Shown piece after piece: positions 63,808-64,000 of a DNA stretch of 64,000 nt. Below the pieces are notes generated by a model, which had not been told where the DNA came from, did no database searches, and saw only the letters and a program-made list of their open reading frames with translations. A program made the position numbers and the translations under genes. The stretch lies in the NCBI GenBank assembly GCA_963921195.1, contig OY992540.1, forward strand, positions 61,016,844 through 61,080,843, read 5' to 3'. This DNA is from Pegoplata infirma. Its lineage: Eukaryota > Arthropoda > Insecta > Diptera > Anthomyiidae. Position 1 is the stretch's first letter; each line of letters opens with the position of its first letter.

Positions 63808-64000
63808 ACTACTCGACAGATTTGCATTCTCTTAGGAGCTTAAAAGAGATGCTTTCGCATCCACGAGGATAGATTTCAATGGTGGTTGTTGTAAGTACTG
63901 TTTTTAAGAAAACATGCTGAGCGGCTAAAGGTACCGTCAAATGGCTTCTGCCGGAATTGCATGTATGATGAGGAGGATCGAACTCTTTATCTGCCATTGC
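63808..64000. other. Possible continuation of the non-LTR fragment
   Basis: A 62-codon open frame on the minus strand (MADKEFDPPHHTCNSGRSH..., 63809-63997) abuts the pseudogene and reaches the window edge. It has balanced composition but no motif I recognise. It could be a frameshifted continuation or flank. Confidence 0.3.

Overview
This is AT-rich nuclear DNA from an insect, almost certainly a higher fly (Diptera, Schizophora; a calyptrate such as a blowfly or muscid fits best). The evidence is two splice-bounded exons of an innexin closest to the fly gap-junction gene shakB, a jockey-type non-LTR retrotransposon, and many copies of a (GTCY)n-bearing repeat that resembles the dipteran 'mini-me' class. 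Nothing bacterial or viral is seen: no operons, no ribosome-binding sites, no CRISPR, no rRNA.

Host gene: on the minus strand, 60776-60909 and 57052-57241 are consecutive internal coding exons. They join across a split AG|A codon and have correct GT/AG signals. Together they encode the end of the N-terminal region, membrane segment 1, the first extracellular loop, and the start of membrane segment 2. The 5' coding exon and all exons after membrane segment 2 were not found. If the gene continues leftwards, the 57 kb below 57052 would be intron; otherwise the gene is broken or rearranged.

Layout: 0-6 kb holds terminal-inverted-repeat (TIR) relics and a 3.4-kb TA-flanked element carrying a 35-bp satellite. 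7-11 kb holds a mini-me-like copy, a 740-bp MITE and a foldback. 11.7-13.9 kb is a three-level nest of DNA transposons. 14-15.7 kb looks unique. 15.7-23.2 kb has three mini-me-like copies, a tRNA-like MITE and a long 146-bp/16-bp satellite split by a Harbinger-type MITE. 23.3-23.9 and 35.8-36.3 kb carry a GGTGAC-ended foldback family. 28.2-30.2 kb is a second three-level nest of the same outer family. 32.1-34.7 kb is a 5'-truncated jockey element inserted in a TA-flanked MITE. 38.9-39.3 kb is a hAT-type MITE with a perfect 8-bp duplication. 41.8-56.3 kb is a mosaic of mini-me-like copies, foldbacks, MITEs and a second 35-bp satellite. 58.1-59.9 kb is a 1.8-kb palindrome inside the innexin intron, next to a triplicated sequence resembling a tRNA-Lys primer-binding site. 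62.3-64 kb holds decayed RNase H-type non-LTR fragments.

The main interest is transposon archaeology. Paralogous uninserted copies within the window allow several insertion events, target-site duplications and orders of insertion to be read directly. Coordinates of repeat edges were read by eye and may be off by several bases, except where a target-site duplication fixes them.
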